DNA from: CAMUQR01 sp963526735
GTDB taxonomy: Bacteria > Patescibacteriota > Saccharimonadia > Saccharimonadales > Saccharimonadaceae
Length of the DNA stretch: 64,000 nt
Direction of reading: 5' to 3'
NCBI GenBank assembly: GCA_963526735.1
Contig: CAURNU010000003.1
Location: forward strand, 69,242 to 133,241
Below are positions 55,548-63,752 of this stretch, one piece after another. The notes under the pieces are model-generated. The model had not been told where the DNA came from, searched no databases, and worked only from the letters and a program-made list of their open reading frames with translations. Every line of letters starts with the position of its first letter. The stretch's first letter is position 1. The position numbers were made by a program, and so were the translations under genes.

Positions 55548-58148
55548 TCATTTGTCAAGCTTAATCAGCTCAAACAACCCCCTCTCGTCAACTACCCACA
55601 ATTGATTAACCTGATTATTCGGGTTACGCTTATTATATTCTCGTATTTGATGCAAGAATTTATCTTTCAACTGATATTCAGAATGGATAATGAAATTCTT
55701 TTTACCTTGTTTGACTGCGTCGCGTATATATTTAGCTACGGTCTTATATTTCGGATTACCGACTTCTAGAGCTTTTAGCTCAATCTCGTTCCCCTGGTCA
55801 TGCCAGATGAAGTCATTAGTTGGTTTAGCTTTCACTCCAGTAACTGGGTCACCTTCATCTTTCGGAATACGCTCAATTGTTTGCCCAAGGCGTACAAAAT
55901 CAGCGATAAATTTCTGCTCATTGGGATCAATCCTATCATATTTCGATTCGCTTGGTATAAATTTACCAGGTTGCTTAACATTACTATAGCTAAGTATCGG
56001 TCTAAACTTTTCCTTCGGCGGTATCTTCTCGACAATAAAACGTTCTTTGCAACTACAATTTGGATGCAGGCTAGCAGTATCAATATCCATGTAGTTATTG
56101 ACAAACAGCTCTTCGTCTTGCTTGCTTTTACTAATTGCCGCTCCGGCTTTGAGATAACTTTGTGTGACATTAACGCGCTTACCGTTCATTTTTTGGCACC
56201 ACGGGCAAGGTTCGTCGCTCACCGTGTACCACTCTTTAGTAATCCGGACTTTAGCGCTATTTTGCACTTGCACCATGGCATCAACCCCAGCAATACCTCG
56301 CGCTCGATGTACCTCAGTTCGAGCAAACCGTTGGATACGCCAGCGGTCGGTATTGACGATTTGACGCATCGTCTCTTTGAGCATCTCTTTATCCCAATCG
56401 TTTTGTCGAGCCAACTCCACCAGCTTTTTGATTGAGGCGTCAGTGCCTAGATTAAAGTCTTTAAGCGATTTGACAGCGTGTTTCTGGTATTGATTTTGTA
56501 ATTTGTTGCTGATAACGTAACCAGTTAATTGATCGGTGTTTTGCAAGCCCAACAACAATCCAATTCCAATATTATATTGCTCAATACCGCCCTTAAGCAG
56601 TATTTCCATTAAAATTTGCTCAAGCTGGTCGCTCAATGTTTTGGAAGATTTTTTAGAGCTTTTTTGTTTAGACAGCGCTAGATCAACACGCTCAAGAATA
56701 GCTTGTTCTAAGACTCTTTCAATTTTTTGTTCTTCAATACTGTTAGTGCTTTTTATTTTTGGATCAGCTTTTAAACAATGCCCGCCTTTAGCGGATGACA
56801 CTTTCTGATTTTTATGACAATCAGGACAATTGCATAATCTAATCGGCTGAGCGAAGTTCTTCAACTTATTAGTATCAGGCGCAGCTTCAACTTCGCCGCC
56901 GTCATCAACTTCAGGCTTGTTATTGTTAATTACTGGTTTGTAATCACCAATTTTGAGTAATTTATAACTATTACTTAAGTTCAGTGCGTCAACTGCGCTA
57001 TCAAGTGAATAACCAGCGTCTATCAGCTTGATAATCATATCGACTTCAATACTTTTCGTTTCAGCAGTTAGCTTCTCTTCTTCAGCCACACCTGGAATAG
57101 CCAGCTCGAAGGTGATCGCGTAACCCAGACCTCCCGTGATACGATTTAACTCATGAGTGAAGCGTGTCCAGATTTTCAACGCCAGCGGTTTGATAGTGTA
57201 TTTGATAAATATCTGCTCATCAACTCGCACGCTAGCATAGGTATTGTTATCATTGACGCCTCGAATACTAGCTGGCACGCCATAGACCGAATCAAGCTTT
57301 TTATTAGCTTGCTCAAACAATTCCTTAAGATCTAAGTCTTTATTGCTTTGCGCAAATGGGATCCATTGAATCTGAGCGTCAACCGCTTTACCAGTTGCCG
57401 TATCGATTGGCCGATGCGTATATACTACGTTATTGTTGCGACCAGCTCCACGATGAGCTAATTCGAGTGTATCTACAATCTTATTAAACTCTTCAGCATT
57501 AACAGCTGTAATAATAAATTGACCGGCCGGCACTGCTCCATTTTCAAACAATCCCGCTTCATAAGCAGCAATGTAGTCGTCTAAGCATGCCCACTTCTGT
57601 GCCGCATTGCTCGGGCTGTAGCCACTGTCAAGATTGTATGGATCAAGTCCACTATAGATTTCCAATATCTCTTTATCGCTGTATTCATTTGCGCCCACCT
57701 GGTAGCTTTTCTTGCCACCAACTATACGCTCTGACACACCCTCGAGAAATGTAAATCCTGCGATGTTATTTGGTGTGATATAACCTCCAGGTTGCGCCTC
57801 ACCGTTCTCTTCACGCCAAACCAACACATATACTTTACGATGTACTAACGCCATCAGCGCTAACGCCTCACGAAAGTCCATACTACTCATCTGCTGGTTT
57901 GGATGATAAAGTTTATTAATAACACGCACATTTTGTAGCGGTTTGCCATTAGCATCAATAGCATGTGGTCTAATAGTCGCAAACTCGTTCACAATCCGTG
58001 AAATTGATGGATAAGTATTGTCGTAAGTCAACCCTTTATAAAAAGCATGCACCCTACTTAATCCACGAACGCTTGAATTATGACTAAAACCATCAAAAAT
58101 CTTGCGCTTGGTTTTTAAATTAAATATTTTTCTCAAGTTTTCAAACAT
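55548..58148 (-). CDS. Portal-MuF fusion with C-terminal nuclease/toxin-like domain
   Basis: An 866-residue protein. Residues 1-400 are an HK97-type portal (SRVHAFYKGLTYDNTYPSIS, MALVHRKVYVLVWREE). Residues about 480-725 are a Mu gpF-like head morphogenesis domain (RFARTEVHRARGIAGVDAM, then EPCPWCQKMNGKRV and LHPNCSCKERF with paired Cys). The last ~130 residues resemble CdiA-type nuclease domains: FVRLGQTIERIPKDEGDP, TNDFIW with an Asp and EIELKAL with E-x-K, then KYIRDAVKQGKKNFII. MuF fusions to polymorphic toxins are known in temperate phages. No immunity gene is obvious next to it. Confidence 0.8.
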   Translation of the reverse strand: MFENLRKIFNLKTKRKIFDGFSHNSSVRGLSRVHAFYKGLTYDNTYPSISRIVNEFATIRPHAIDANGKPLQNVRVINKLYHPNQQMSSMDFREALALMALVHRKVYVLVWREENGEAQPGGYITPNNIAGFTFLEGVSERIVGGKKSYQVGANEYSDKEILEIYSGLDPYNLDSGYSPSNAAQKWACLDDYIAAYEAGLFENGAVPAGQFIITAVNAEEFNKIVDTLELAHRGAGRNNNVVYTHRPIDTATGKAVDAQIQWIPFAQSNKDLDLKELFEQANKKLDSVYGVPASIRGVNDNNTYASVRVDEQIFIKYTIKPLALKIWTRFTHELNRITGGLGYAITFELAIPGVAEEEKLTAETKSIEVDMIIKLIDAGYSLDSAVDALNLSNSYKLLKIGDYKPVINNNKPEVDDGGEVEAAPDTNKLKNFAQPIRLCNCPDCHKNQKVSSAKGGHCLKADPKIKSTNSIEEQKIERVLEQAILERVDLALSKQKSSKKSSKTLSDQLEQILMEILLKGGIEQYNIGIGLLLGLQNTDQLTGYVISNKLQNQYQKHAVKSLKDFNLGTDASIKKLVELARQNDWDKEMLKETMRQIVNTDRWRIQRFARTEVHRARGIAGVDAMVQVQNSAKVRITKEWYTVSDEPCPWCQKMNGKRVNVTQSYLKAGAAISKSKQDEELFVNNYMDIDTASLHPNCSCKERFIVEKIPPKEKFRPILSYSNVKQPGKFIPSESKYDRIDPNEQKFIADFVRLGQTIERIPKDEGDPVTGVKAKPTNDFIWHDQGNEIELKALEVGNPKYKTVAKYIRDAVKQGKKNFIIHSEYQLKDKFLHQIREYNKRNPNNQVNQLWVVDERGLFELIKLDK

Positions 58149-58160
58149 ATCATCACCATA

Positions 58161-58177
58161 ACTATCTTTAGTCTGGC
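58161..58177 (-). promoter_or_regulatory. Phage motif GCCAGACTA, copy 5 (portal gene)
   Basis: GCCAGACTAAAGATAGTTA begins 29 bases before the portal ATG. The second dyad arm is lost here. Confidence 0.6.
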
Positions 58178-58190
58178 GAGGCTAGCTAGA

Positions 58191-59459
58191 CTACCTCACA
58201 CCACCGTAACTAATAGGTTGAGGTTTAGGTGGTGTATAGAAACACAAAATAGTTGCGTCGGCTATATCTGGCGACCGATAGCCACGCTTTTTATAATCGT
58301 CTTTAGATTCAACTGCTCGTCGCCCTCGACTATCCATTTTCCACTCGCGTGTTGATAGTTCTGATAGTAACTCGTCATTATTCAACAATGAAATCTGATC
58401 GATAATGTTTGCCAAATAAAACCATGCTTCGCTAATGAGATTTGGGTAACGATCACTGTTGTGAGCTGACGATCCGAAATTGATGGCCATGATGTTATAA
58501 CCCCGCACCATCATCTGGTCGGTAACACCACCACCAACGCCAGTGTCGTCGATCTTAATTAACACCTCACGATCATAATCGACAAATGCCTCTAACAGGT
58601 CACATAACTCAGTTGTACGTTTATGCTGATAACTCGCTTGCTTAATTTCGCATAAACCTTTGCGCATCTTAAAAACCGACCTGTCTTGGCCCAGGCGCGC
58701 TACATCAACTCCAACCTCTATCGCTCCATCATCCCCCGCCTTACGCTCCATCGCTGCCAAGACCTGTGCCACTGATATAATATTGCGCTCAGTTTGACTC
58801 ACTGCCTTGCCAAGATAATCATGAGCATAGTCTTCTGGCGTATTGAGACGTGACTGCTCGATTTCATACAGAATTTCATCCGACAGCCAGCCGTTTTTCT
58901 GAGCAATTCGATAATCAATAAAAATATGCAATACATCTTTACGCGGTATTTTGGGCAAAAACACCTTAATTACTGGGTCAAAGTCTGTCAGACGGTTCAT
59001 TGACCAAATAATCTTTGACCCTGGCTTACGAATTGTCGGCACTAAGATGCGGACTGACTTATTAGTGATGGTTTGCGCTTCATCGACCCATGCTAGATCA
59101 ATTCCCTCAAGCGATTTGATAGTTGTTTCGATATTACGATCCAGTCCTTTAAAGATGAATACCGATCCAGTAATGGTATTTATAATCCGATCATTCGTCC
59201 ATTTAAACTCGCTGAAACCATATTTTTCAATTAAATCAATTAACAACTGATATGACGAGTCTCCGATATTATTCTGGAATTGGCGCAAGCAAGCGATGCG
59301 TAACTTTTCCTTACGCGCCCGCAAAAGACAATACCGCGCAATTGTGTGTGATTTTAGACTATAACGCCCACCTTCGACCACCGCATGACGCCACCAGTCT
59401 TCAAATAGCGGTTTGTATTCAGATGCGATTTCAACTTTACTTTTTACCACTAGCGCCAT
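58191..59459 (-). CDS. Terminase large subunit
   Basis: A 422-residue packaging motor. Walker B is GIDLAWVDEAQT and the nuclease domain has GVDVARLGQDRSVF and IKIDDTGVGGGVTDQM. The Walker A region reads VVEGGRYSLKSHT, where GGRGSGKS is usual: the glycine before the lysine is replaced by leucine. The ATG at 59459 overlaps the end of the small subunit gene. Confidence 0.88.
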   Translation of the reverse strand: MALVVKSKVEIASEYKPLFEDWWRHAVVEGGRYSLKSHTIARYCLLRARKEKLRIACLRQFQNNIGDSSYQLLIDLIEKYGFSEFKWTNDRIINTITGSVFIFKGLDRNIETTIKSLEGIDLAWVDEAQTITNKSVRILVPTIRKPGSKIIWSMNRLTDFDPVIKVFLPKIPRKDVLHIFIDYRIAQKNGWLSDEILYEIEQSRLNTPEDYAHDYLGKAVSQTERNIISVAQVLAAMERKAGDDGAIEVGVDVARLGQDRSVFKMRKGLCEIKQASYQHKRTTELCDLLEAFVDYDREVLIKIDDTGVGGGVTDQMMVRGYNIMAINFGSSAHNSDRYPNLISEAWFYLANIIDQISLLNNDELLSELSTREWKMDSRGRRAVESKDDYKKRGYRSPDIADATILCFYTPPKPQPISYGGVR

Positions 59460-59847
59460 CAACAAACTCCACAAGCGCTACTGGCGTGATTTTTTCACCA
59501 TCGGTAGTATGATCGATGGATTCTTTCGGCTTTCCATAAACCTGATCCATCATTTCTTTGAAATCTCGCCATTCACCGGTTAATATACATAATGCCAGCT
59601 TTCGTTCAAACTCAGGCGCTTGAGCGTTATCTCTGACGGCTCTCAGCTCGTCCTTGCTCAATTCCATCATTCGTTCTAGCTTATAACGAGCAGTATCTTC
59701 TTTTTTCCAAGCGCCATTATGTCGTTTATTGCCATTTGGCTGACCAAATTGTCGCTCTCGAGGCGGTCGTTTGTTACCAACCTTATAGTCTCCCTGCTTT
59801 GAGGGTGATTTCGGTGATTTCTTTGACACTCTTTTAATCTTAATCAT
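59437..59847 (-). CDS. Terminase small subunit-like protein
   Basis: A 136-residue basic protein with a disordered Lys/Pro/Arg-rich first half and an acidic helical second half (LERMMELSKDELRAVRDNAQAPEFERKLAL). It lies directly before the large subunit. The ATG at 59847, with AAGGAATTAGG, overlaps the previous stop. It resembles DUF5681-type small terminases. Confidence 0.65.
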   Translation of the reverse strand: MIKIKRVSKKSPKSPSKQGDYKVGNKRPPRERQFGQPNGNKRHNGAWKKEDTARYKLERMMELSKDELRAVRDNAQAPEFERKLALCILTGEWRDFKEMMDQVYGKPKESIDHTTDGEKITPVALVEFVDGASGKK

Positions 59848-60233
59848 AATCCTAATTCCTTCAATATTTTCTCTTTTTGACTTTGCCAATAAATTGCATT
59901 AGCGCGATCGTTAACAGAACGATTCCGACCATGCGCAGGCAATATCTTAATTTTCTTATCACCAAAATCACCAAGCTGATGTACATTACTAACTGTTATG
60001 TCATACATTTCTGCCAGTCGGTTAATATACTCTAATGTTATGTGACGATTTTGTTTCAAGCTCTCCGAAAACGGTCGGAAGTTTTTACTGTAAAACATCC
60101 GATGACGCATAAACCAACGTTCGTATGCGACCAGTCCCCACTTACTTTTTACATATATCGTCTTAGCGTTATAGAACACTAAGATTAAATCGTTGACCTT
60201 GCGTATCGATATCGTATCGCAGATTTTTGGCAT
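59844..60233 (-). CDS. Phage protein upstream of terminase, possible HTH-containing
   Basis: A 129-residue protein not recognised. The N-terminal half is beta-rich with aromatics (LVAYERWFMRHRMFYSKNF); LEYINRLAEMYDITVSNVHQLG may form a helix-turn-helix. It overlaps the small terminase by ATGA. It could be a DNA-recognition partner of the packaging machine. Confidence 0.5.
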   Translation of the reverse strand: MPKICDTISIRKVNDLILVFYNAKTIYVKSKWGLVAYERWFMRHRMFYSKNFRPFSESLKQNRHITLEYINRLAEMYDITVSNVHQLGDFGDKKIKILPAHGRNRSVNDRANAIYWQSQKEKILKELGL

Positions 60234-60276
60234 ATTTCTCCTTTTGTTGTTAGGAGAGTGCGTTTTTTAAGCATAA

Positions 60277-60309
60277 GAAAAAGGCGCTCCTCTCAGAGAG
60301 AAGAACGCC
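60277..60309 (-). terminator. Terminator between early and packaging genes
   Basis: GGCG.TC.TCTC / GAGA.GA.CGCC followed by TTTTTCTTA on the minus strand. Confidence 0.7.
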
Positions 60310-60371
60310 GCCCACCTGTTCGTATACTTTACTATATCATAAGCGGTATAAAGTTGTCAAATTATAGCTCA

Positions 60372-60749
60372 TTAAGCATCGATATAAATCTCACAGCGCG
60401 GATTATCTTTATCAACACCACCATACTGAACATCAATACAATCAACATACTTGAAACTATCATCAGCAATGACTTCAGCTTTGACGAGCGCGTCCATAAT
60501 GCTATTGACGGCATTGTCTAGATCACGTCTGATTTTATCATCCCAGAAAACAATTAAAGCTATTGAAACTGGCTGTATTGGTTTTTTATAGGCTACCGGT
60601 AACTGACTGATTAATTGGATTATCGCTCGCCTCTGCCAGTCTTTAACTGGTTGCTCAGTTACTAAGCGTGGTTGTTTCATTCCACGCCTCCAAACGATTT
60701 TCTTCCTGTTCTTTTGAGCTGGCGTATTGCCCAATACAACTAGTTTCAT
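60372..60749 (-). CDS. RusA-family Holliday junction resolvase
   Basis: A 125-residue endonuclease. IRRDLDNAVNSIMDALVKAEVIADDS contains the conserved catalytic Asp residues; VLGNTPAQKNRKKI is the family start. It resolves branched replication or recombination intermediates of the phage. It overlaps the YopX-like gene by four bases. Confidence 0.85.
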   Translation of the reverse strand: MKLVVLGNTPAQKNRKKIVWRRGMKQPRLVTEQPVKDWQRRAIIQLISQLPVAYKKPIQPVSIALIVFWDDKIRRDLDNAVNSIMDALVKAEVIADDSFKYVDCIDVQYGGVDKDNPRCEIYIDA

Positions 60750-61075
60750 TTCTCCTCCAAGAGTTCAGGGTTTTCGTGGATATTACCAATAACCTCAAGA
60801 TTATCCATACTTGATAGGTACGCGTAATCATCAGGAAACTTAAACATTTTAGGACCTGCGTCGTCGAGATAGTCACACTCACCGTATGAGCTAAAATCAA
60901 CAATATCCCCCTCATAAATTTCGACACCATTTTTATCTTTAATGCCTGTATACTGCTCAACAATATATTTTTCTTTAACATTCGGCAAAAACCAATCTTT
61001 ACCAACAGTATTGTCAAAAATCTGTATATATCTTTTTTCTTGTGTGTCCCACGCTCTAAACTTTATTTCTCGCAT
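60746..61075 (-). CDS. YopX-family protein
   Basis: A 109-residue protein with REIKFRAWDTQEKRYI and QYTGIKDKNGVEIYEGDIV, which define the YopX family of phage proteins. Its molecular role is unknown. It overlaps RusA and the next upstream gene. Confidence 0.85.
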   Translation of the reverse strand: MREIKFRAWDTQEKRYIQIFDNTVGKDWFLPNVKEKYIVEQYTGIKDKNGVEIYEGDIVDFSSYGECDYLDDAGPKMFKFPDDYAYLSSMDNLEVIGNIHENPELLEEK

Positions 61076-61410
61076 ATTTCCTCCTTTACAAATCCACGAG
61101 TGAGACTGCCCATTTCGTCAATTTCTGATTGAGTGAACTCAATTTTTGGTTCATTTTCACCAGGAACAGCGAAATAACATTTTTTATTATTAAGCCCTCC
61201 CAGTTTTTGAGCCAAAACTAACATCATTGCATTAGAATATTTTAGGTTGATTATTTTATCAAAATCAACTCTTAATCGATATTTTTTCTCGCTCTTAGAT
61301 TCAAGAGCGCTAATTCGTTTTTCGATATTTTTAAGCCTTTCAGCAAGACCTATTTGAGCGAGCTCATCTGCTACCTTAATATTTTCCAATTTCTGTTTTA
61401 ATTCAGTCAT
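61063..61410 (-). CDS. Hypothetical early phage protein
   Basis: A 115-residue protein with an N-terminal coiled coil (GLAERLKNIEKRISALESKSEKK) and a mixed C-terminal domain. It overlaps YopX by 13 bases and follows a small membrane protein gene after one base. Not recognised. Confidence 0.5.
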   Translation of the reverse strand: MTELKQKLENIKVADELAQIGLAERLKNIEKRISALESKSEKKYRLRVDFDKIINLKYSNAMMLVLAQKLGGLNNKKCYFAVPGENEPKIEFTQSEIDEMGSLTRGFVKEEICEK

Positions 61411-61411
61411 C

Positions 61412-61582
61412 TCATAGCCTCCCTTTTTTACTATTTAATTTCTCTTGCAATAAATAGGCAATAAATATCTGCTCTATTACCAACTCAAATAGTGCGAATG
61501 TCGCAACCACAGCCAAAGGTATACTTTCTAGCTGGATATTAAAAGCCTGTTCGATAATTTTTGTTGCAATGATTAAAAACAT
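61412..61582 (-). CDS. Small phage membrane protein, 56 residues
   Basis: One hydrophobic helix (SIPLAVVATFALFELVIEQIFIAYLL) with an amphipathic N-terminus and a basic end (NSKKGRL). AGGAGA lies upstream; the stop is one base before the next ATG, and GGGAGG inside its last codons serves that gene. Function unknown. Confidence 0.6.
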   Translation of the reverse strand: MFLIIATKIIEQAFNIQLESIPLAVVATFALFELVIEQIFIAYLLQEKLNSKKGRL

Positions 61583-61640
61583 ATTTAGTTGACATCTCCT
61601 TTCTTATGTCCACAAAATTAGTGGTTTAGTTGACATTATT

Positions 61641-62069
61641 AACCACATAACTGGCTGGCTGTATAAGGTGATGATTTGCCGAGAAGCAGTTCACCTCTGC
61701 TGTGCCTAAGTTCGTGTTTGATACTCGTAAAGTCACACCTGGTCTCAGCCCGGGTACATCGACCAATCTACTGTTCACTAATATCTTGTGTTGGCTCTAT
61801 AGTCACCAATACTGACATTTAGCTCAAGCTACTTATACAGCCAGTTGAACAGACGATAGCAAGGAGTCGCCACCGCGCTCCCAAATGTATCTATCTACGT
61901 TTTCGACACATCTGTTCTCGTAGTTCGGGGTCTCCGACCGCTAGTGGCGTGTCATTGCCATCATCTGTCCAGTTGAATAGACAATTGGGTGGACTCGAAC
62001 CACCGTCGCGTACGTGTTGCAACACGGCTCTACCATCTGATTTACAATCATCTATCCAGTTATGCGGTT
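61641..62069 (-). ncRNA. Large multi-arm phage RNA with tRNA-like domain
   Basis: On the minus strand the ends pair (AACC-x-CATAACTGG with CCAGTTATG-x-GGTT). Inside are three arms with long closing helices: 61977-62055 (11 bp), 61849-61968 (14 bp) and 61657-61842 (GGCTGTATAAG/CTTATACAGCC, 11 bp). The linkers share TTCAACTGG. The 61977-62055 arm is tRNA-like: a perfect T-arm GGTGG-TTCGAGT-CCACC, 7-bp acceptor, U8, A14, GG18-19 and A21, but no regular anticodon arm. No protein frame fits. It recalls large phage RNAs found next to tRNAs (GOLLD, ROOL), but I do not identify it with either. Confidence 0.6.
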
Positions 62070-62128
62070 GATGTTAATGTTCGCCCAGTTTTTTGACATA
62101 TGGTAGGTCATTGGTTAATGGTGTTTGC

Positions 62129-62605
62129 CTATTTAATCGGCTCTAAGTCTTCAATCGCTTTTTCAACCTCAGACTTACTGTATTTTTTGCCGTTGATTTT
62201 AATAGTGCCTTTTGGGCTGTTTATGTCAACAGGTTGGTAGTTTAATCTCTTCAAGTCAGCAACTGTACACCAAGCCCAGGCCCAATCGTGATGATTATGG
62301 TCACTCAATAAATAACAGCCGTCTATCACTGCCAGGATTTTTCTAGTCTCATTATCACAGCAAATGAAGTCGCCTGCGTAGAGAGTATCTAGTCTCTTTT
62401 CTGCTGGCTCAAGCATCTGGTCATTCCAATCCCAAGTATTCTCCTTAACTTCATAGGTATCTGTTTGTATCTCACTCACTGTGAGTATTGTGCCCCCTAA
62501 TTTTGTCATTTTCTCATGTACATAAATATCATCATAACGAACATCACCACAGAGGTCTCGACGCACCCTAACTTTATCTCCAACCTTAAATCTTTCTACT
62601 GACAT
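62129..62605 (-). CDS. Hypothetical early phage protein, 158 residues
   Basis: Starts VERFKVGDKVRVRRDLCGDV, an SH3-like beta-barrel opening often seen in small phage proteins, and contains NHHDWAWAWCTVADLKRL with several His, Trp and Cys. The C-terminus ends KYSKSEVEKAIEDLEPIK. Not recognised. GAAAGG precedes the ATG. Confidence 0.5.
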   Translation of the reverse strand: MSVERFKVGDKVRVRRDLCGDVRYDDIYVHEKMTKLGGTILTVSEIQTDTYEVKENTWDWNDQMLEPAEKRLDTLYAGDFICCDNETRKILAVIDGCYLLSDHNHHDWAWAWCTVADLKRLNYQPVDINSPKGTIKINGKKYSKSEVEKAIEDLEPIK

Positions 62606-62622
62606 AACTTTTCCTTTCTTTA

Positions 62623-63204
62623 TTATTCCTCAACTCCAAAATGTAACAAATATTCTGGTTCTAGTTTTTCAATGGCTTGTTCGGTGTCTTCTTTTGTTTC
62701 ATAGTAGACAATAGCCCCACTGTCTATATAATAAGATGCACGAATGTGAAAATAATTATTAACATAGTCATATGTTGCATAATATTTTAATTGGTTACCA
62801 TTATTCCAATCGGGTTTAAAATCAGAACTTTGCTTGATTTTAGTGCGGGCGATTTGGACTTTCTTGGCGTGTTTGGCATCCTCTTCGGTGCGGTAGCAGT
62901 TATTCATGTTGTATCTGATATTGTCTATACTATCATCGTACCAGTTAGCACTCAATGTTGCTCCATAACCGTTAATATACCAATATGTATCGCCAGTTTT
63001 TGGCTTCCAAGCGGTTTCCTTAATCTCTTTAAACCATTCGTCAAAGTTGGTTATAGCCTCAATATGGTAAGTGGGTGCTAATGCTATCTCTTCACTATCA
63101 ATTTTATAGATAATATCCACCAACATAGCATCGTCTGTTTTTCGCTGAAATATGTCACCGGTTTTAGCGTCTGGTAAATCTTTAAGCAACTTGTATCGTT
63201 TCAT
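62623..63204 (-). CDS. Hypothetical early phage protein, 193 residues
   Basis: A beta-rich, aromatic protein with two similar 'EDAKHAKK' and 'EDTEQAIEKLEPE' helices; the latter resembles the end of the neighbouring 158-residue protein (EVEKAIEDLEP), so the two may be related. Not recognised. Confidence 0.5.
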   Translation of the reverse strand: MKRYKLLKDLPDAKTGDIFQRKTDDAMLVDIIYKIDSEEIALAPTYHIEAITNFDEWFKEIKETAWKPKTGDTYWYINGYGATLSANWYDDSIDNIRYNMNNCYRTEEDAKHAKKVQIARTKIKQSSDFKPDWNNGNQLKYYATYDYVNNYFHIRASYYIDSGAIVYYETKEDTEQAIEKLEPEYLLHFGVEE

Positions 63205-63206
63205 TA

Positions 63207-63449
63207 TTAAATCCTTTCGTCTACAAAAAAGTAAAATGGATTACTTTCGTCAAATTCTTCCTCTAAAACTTTGTAGAAAACTTTATGGTCGAAGCGAGCC
63301 TGTTGTTCGACCTTGATAATTTTATTCTTGTCGATAAATGACCGATATTGGATAACATCGCCCACTTTTGGGTGAGTGTTTAACGCCACGTAATAGGTTT
63401 TATCAAAAATCACAATGCCTTTTATCTTACGAATTTTTCTATGATTCAT
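63207..63449 (-). CDS. Hypothetical early phage protein, 80 residues
   Basis: A small basic beta-rich protein (KVGDVIQYRSFIDKNKIIKVEQQ), possibly SH3-like, starting with MNHRKIRKIKG. It is two bases from the next gene. Not recognised. Confidence 0.45.
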   Translation of the reverse strand: MNHRKIRKIKGIVIFDKTYYVALNTHPKVGDVIQYRSFIDKNKIIKVEQQARFDHKVFYKVLEEEFDESNPFYFFVDERI

Positions 63450-63565
63450 ATTTTTTTCTTTCCTTTAACCCTGACAGACGGCTCGCAGATGATACCGCCT
63501 GCCATTAGCTATTAGATTTTAATTTCCTCGAATTCGATGGTTTTAATTACACAAAATCGTGTAGT

Positions 63566-63751
63566 TTAATTTTCTTTATCAATTTTGATTTTTGCATAAT
63601 AGATTGTCGCTATAATTATGTCTAGCAGCATTAAAATAAGATCAAATACCGCTCTAGCATAGTTATTTTCTGATATGCTTTTAATCGTTAGTAACGACAT
63701 CACGATTGATAACAGCGTAAACCATGCGAAACCAATATAATTTTTAACCAT
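63566..63751 (-). CDS. Small phage membrane protein, 61 residues
   Basis: Two hydrophobic helices (IGFAWFTLLSIVMSLLTI and AVFDLILMLLDIIIATIYY) and a short basic end. The ATG at 63751 lies inside the last codons of the recombinase gene, with CGGAAGGATAGT before it. Function unknown. Confidence 0.55.
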   Translation of the reverse strand: MVKNYIGFAWFTLLSIVMSLLTIKSISENNYARAVFDLILMLLDIIIATIYYAKIKIDKEN

Positions 63752-63752
63752 A

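Noticed and set aside
55800..56435. 211-residue plus-strand ORF within the portal-MuF gene
   Set aside because: Antisense to a long conserved gene, no ribosome binding site, no domain-like pattern.
61977..62055. Functional phage tRNA-Cys
   Set aside because: T-arm and acceptor are good, but the anticodon arm pairs only as a 4-base or 6-base loop and the D-stem is weak, so a decoding tRNA is not supported.
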